DNA of 64,000 bases from contig CAITTG010000072.1 of assembly GCA_903895255.1 (NCBI GenBank), positions 20,061 through 84,060 of the forward strand. The letters are read 5' to 3'. Of this stretch, positions 63,156 through 64,000 are shown piece after piece. Within the stretch, counting starts at the first letter, position 1, and the number at the start of each line of letters is the position of its first letter. The notes under the pieces are model-generated. The model was given only the letters and a program-made list of their open reading frames with translations. It searched no databases and was not told where the DNA came from. This DNA comes from an uncultured Verrucomicrobia subdivision 3 bacterium (GTDB taxonomy: Bacteria; Verrucomicrobiota; Verrucomicrobiia; Limisphaerales; UBA11358). A program made the position numbers and the translations under genes.

Positions 63156-63845
63156 ATGAAACCTCATAACGGCAAAATCGGTCGTCTCCCCGTCGCCATC
63201 CGCGAACAACTCAATCAACGCCTGTTTGACGGCGAAACCGGTGTCACCCTGCTGCCCTGGCTGAATGAACTCCCGGCCGTGCAAGCCCTGCTGGCCGCCT
63301 CGTTCGCTGGCGAGCCCGTCAGCGATCAAAACCTCTCCAACTGGCGGACCGGCGGCTATGTGCAATGGCAGAAACAGCAGGAGCGCCGCGCCGCCCTGCG
63401 CGCGGTGTCCGAGGAGGACGACGACCTCGACCCCGGCTCAATGCAACGGCAGACCTTGCTGAACCAGCGTCTGTCCCGGGTGCTCACCGCCGATTTCGCC
63501 GTGGCCGTCCGTGAATTGCTGGACGGCCTGTCCGATCCCGCCGAACGGTGCGCGCGCATTCAGGAATTCCTGAAAACCCTGCGTTCCCAACGCCGCGAGG
63601 ATTTCCTGACCGAGCGGCTCAAAATCGAAATGGAACGCCGCGCCCGGGAGCGCCTGGCGGAGCAGGAACAAGATGACACCGTCCGGGAAAACGCCCCCTG
63701 GGTCCGTCGTTTGCAACACGGCGAAATCGATGAACTGTTCGCCACCCTCGATTTCTCCGCCCAGGCCAAAGGCATGTGCGAGGCGGAATATTTCCTGCGC
63801 ACCATGACACCCGAAATCGACCCCGATTCCCCCGGGACCGACTGA
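63156..63845 (+). CDS. Hypothetical protein with KIGRLP-type N-terminus
   Basis: A 229-residue soluble protein. It starts MKPHNGKIGRLPVAIREQLN and continues LNELPAVQALLAASFAGEPVSDQNLSNWRTGGY. This reads like two helix-turn-helix-like segments of the type used by phage Mu gp27-like or small-terminase-like proteins; the match is from memory and weak. The C-terminal half is a charged coiled coil (ERLKIEMERRARERLAEQEQ). The ATG at 63156 is chosen because it follows the previous stop by two bases. Likely part of an accessory or mobile unit. Confidence 0.6.
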   Translation: MKPHNGKIGRLPVAIREQLNQRLFDGETGVTLLPWLNELPAVQALLAASFAGEPVSDQNLSNWRTGGYVQWQKQQERRAALRAVSEEDDDLDPGSMQRQTLLNQRLSRVLTADFAVAVRELLDGLSDPAERCARIQEFLKTLRSQRREDFLTERLKIEMERRARERLAEQEQDDTVRENAPWVRRLQHGEIDELFATLDFSAQAKGMCEAEYFLRTMTPEIDPDSPGTD

Positions 63846-63888
63846 TTCCATGGGCTCGCAGCCGGAACGATGCAATTAAAAAACGACT

Positions 63889-63921
63889 TTAACCTCAGAT
63901 CAGCGCCGATGAACGCAGATC
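63889..63921 (+). repeat. 10-bp periodic GATnnnCGC-type repeat
   Basis: After TTTAACC, GAT occurs at exact 10-bp spacing (GATCAGCGCC, GATGAACGCA, GATCTGG). This is the same design as the reverse complement of the element at 61848-61874, indicating a shared dispersed repeat family. Confidence 0.5.
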
Positions 63922-63946
63922 TGGAAAGGGTGAAAACTTGAAAAAA

Positions 63947-64000
63947 ATGGCGCACCAACTGGTTCACGATCAAACGCCGGCCCAAACCTTGCCAACCCTC
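63947..64000 (+). CDS. Possible start of a gene running off the window
   Basis: An ATG at 63947 opens a frame (MAHQLVHDQTPAQTLP) that stays open for the remaining 18 codons to the window edge. It is too short to identify. The repeat just upstream is of the kind often found before GxxExxY genes, but the visible residues do not show that family. Confidence 0.2.
   Translation, partial: MAHQLVHDQTPAQTLPTL

Overview
This 64 kb GC-rich window most likely comes from a Verrucomicrobiota chromosome, probably near the Pedosphaera/Limisphaerales group. That placement is an inference from gene content and not from a marker-gene tree. The supporting features are DUF1559-type pseudopilin-like proteins, a GldA/F/G-like ABC cluster with DUF4340, many large secreted glycoside hydrolases, secreted proteins ending in a Trp/Phe-rich beta domain (FFRLVYP type), PQQ-propeller/cytochrome c fusions, and genes that often lack an obvious Shine-Dalgarno sequence. 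I saw no tRNA, rRNA, CRISPR array or intact transposase.

Layout. 1-3.7 kb: the end of a zinc alcohol dehydrogenase, then a stress-flavoured group (two small DUF2934-like proteins, Dps, DUF5069, a PocR/AraC regulator). 3.8-4.1 kb: a promoter followed by a foldable, apparently untranslated stretch. 4.3-10.5 kb: a tight operon for a type II secretion/type IV pilus-like machine (GspE/PilB, GspL/PilM-N, GspM/PilO, secretin GspD). 10.7-18.6 kb (minus strand): a five-gene operon of ABC ATPase, ABC permease, GldG-like protein, DUF4340 protein and AsmA-like protein. 18.6-19.2 kb: an intergenic stretch with a five-fold GTTAA repeat and perfect palindromes. 19.2-26.4 kb: a DUF4410 lipoprotein, an SMR-like membrane protein, an HpnI-like glycosyltransferase, a DUF2851 protein, IF-3 and LarC-LarB. 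26.7-27.1 kb: a GxxExxY pseudogene. 27.3-34.1 kb: a GH2 beta-galactosidase and a 1228-residue propeller/PA14/cytochrome protein. 34.2-39.6 kb: small membrane proteins, a pseudopilin-like protein, an ECF sigma factor with an overlapping membrane-protein gene, a YjbQ-family protein and an alpha/beta hydrolase.

39.5-40.25 kb holds the most interesting element: three tandem copies of an about 165-nt unit on the minus strand. Each has its own conserved ECF-type promoter (TTGAAC-N16-CGTC) and an intrinsic terminator, and the copies differ by compensatory changes in a 10-bp helix. These look like three tandem small RNA genes, possibly under an ECF sigma factor.

40.3-57.6 kb is mainly a carbohydrate-degradation region: GH172-like, GH2, GH95/DUF5703-like, GH59, a probable (alpha/alpha)6 enzyme, GH29 and a GH43-like propeller, with a glutathione peroxidase at one edge and a broken AAA/DUF4143 ATPase inside. 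57.6-61.3 kb encodes a single-chain MbnP-MbnH (copper-binding protein plus di-heme MauG-like enzyme) fusion and a YHYH protein. 61.3-64 kb has repeat-rich spacer and a two-gene unit of unknown function.
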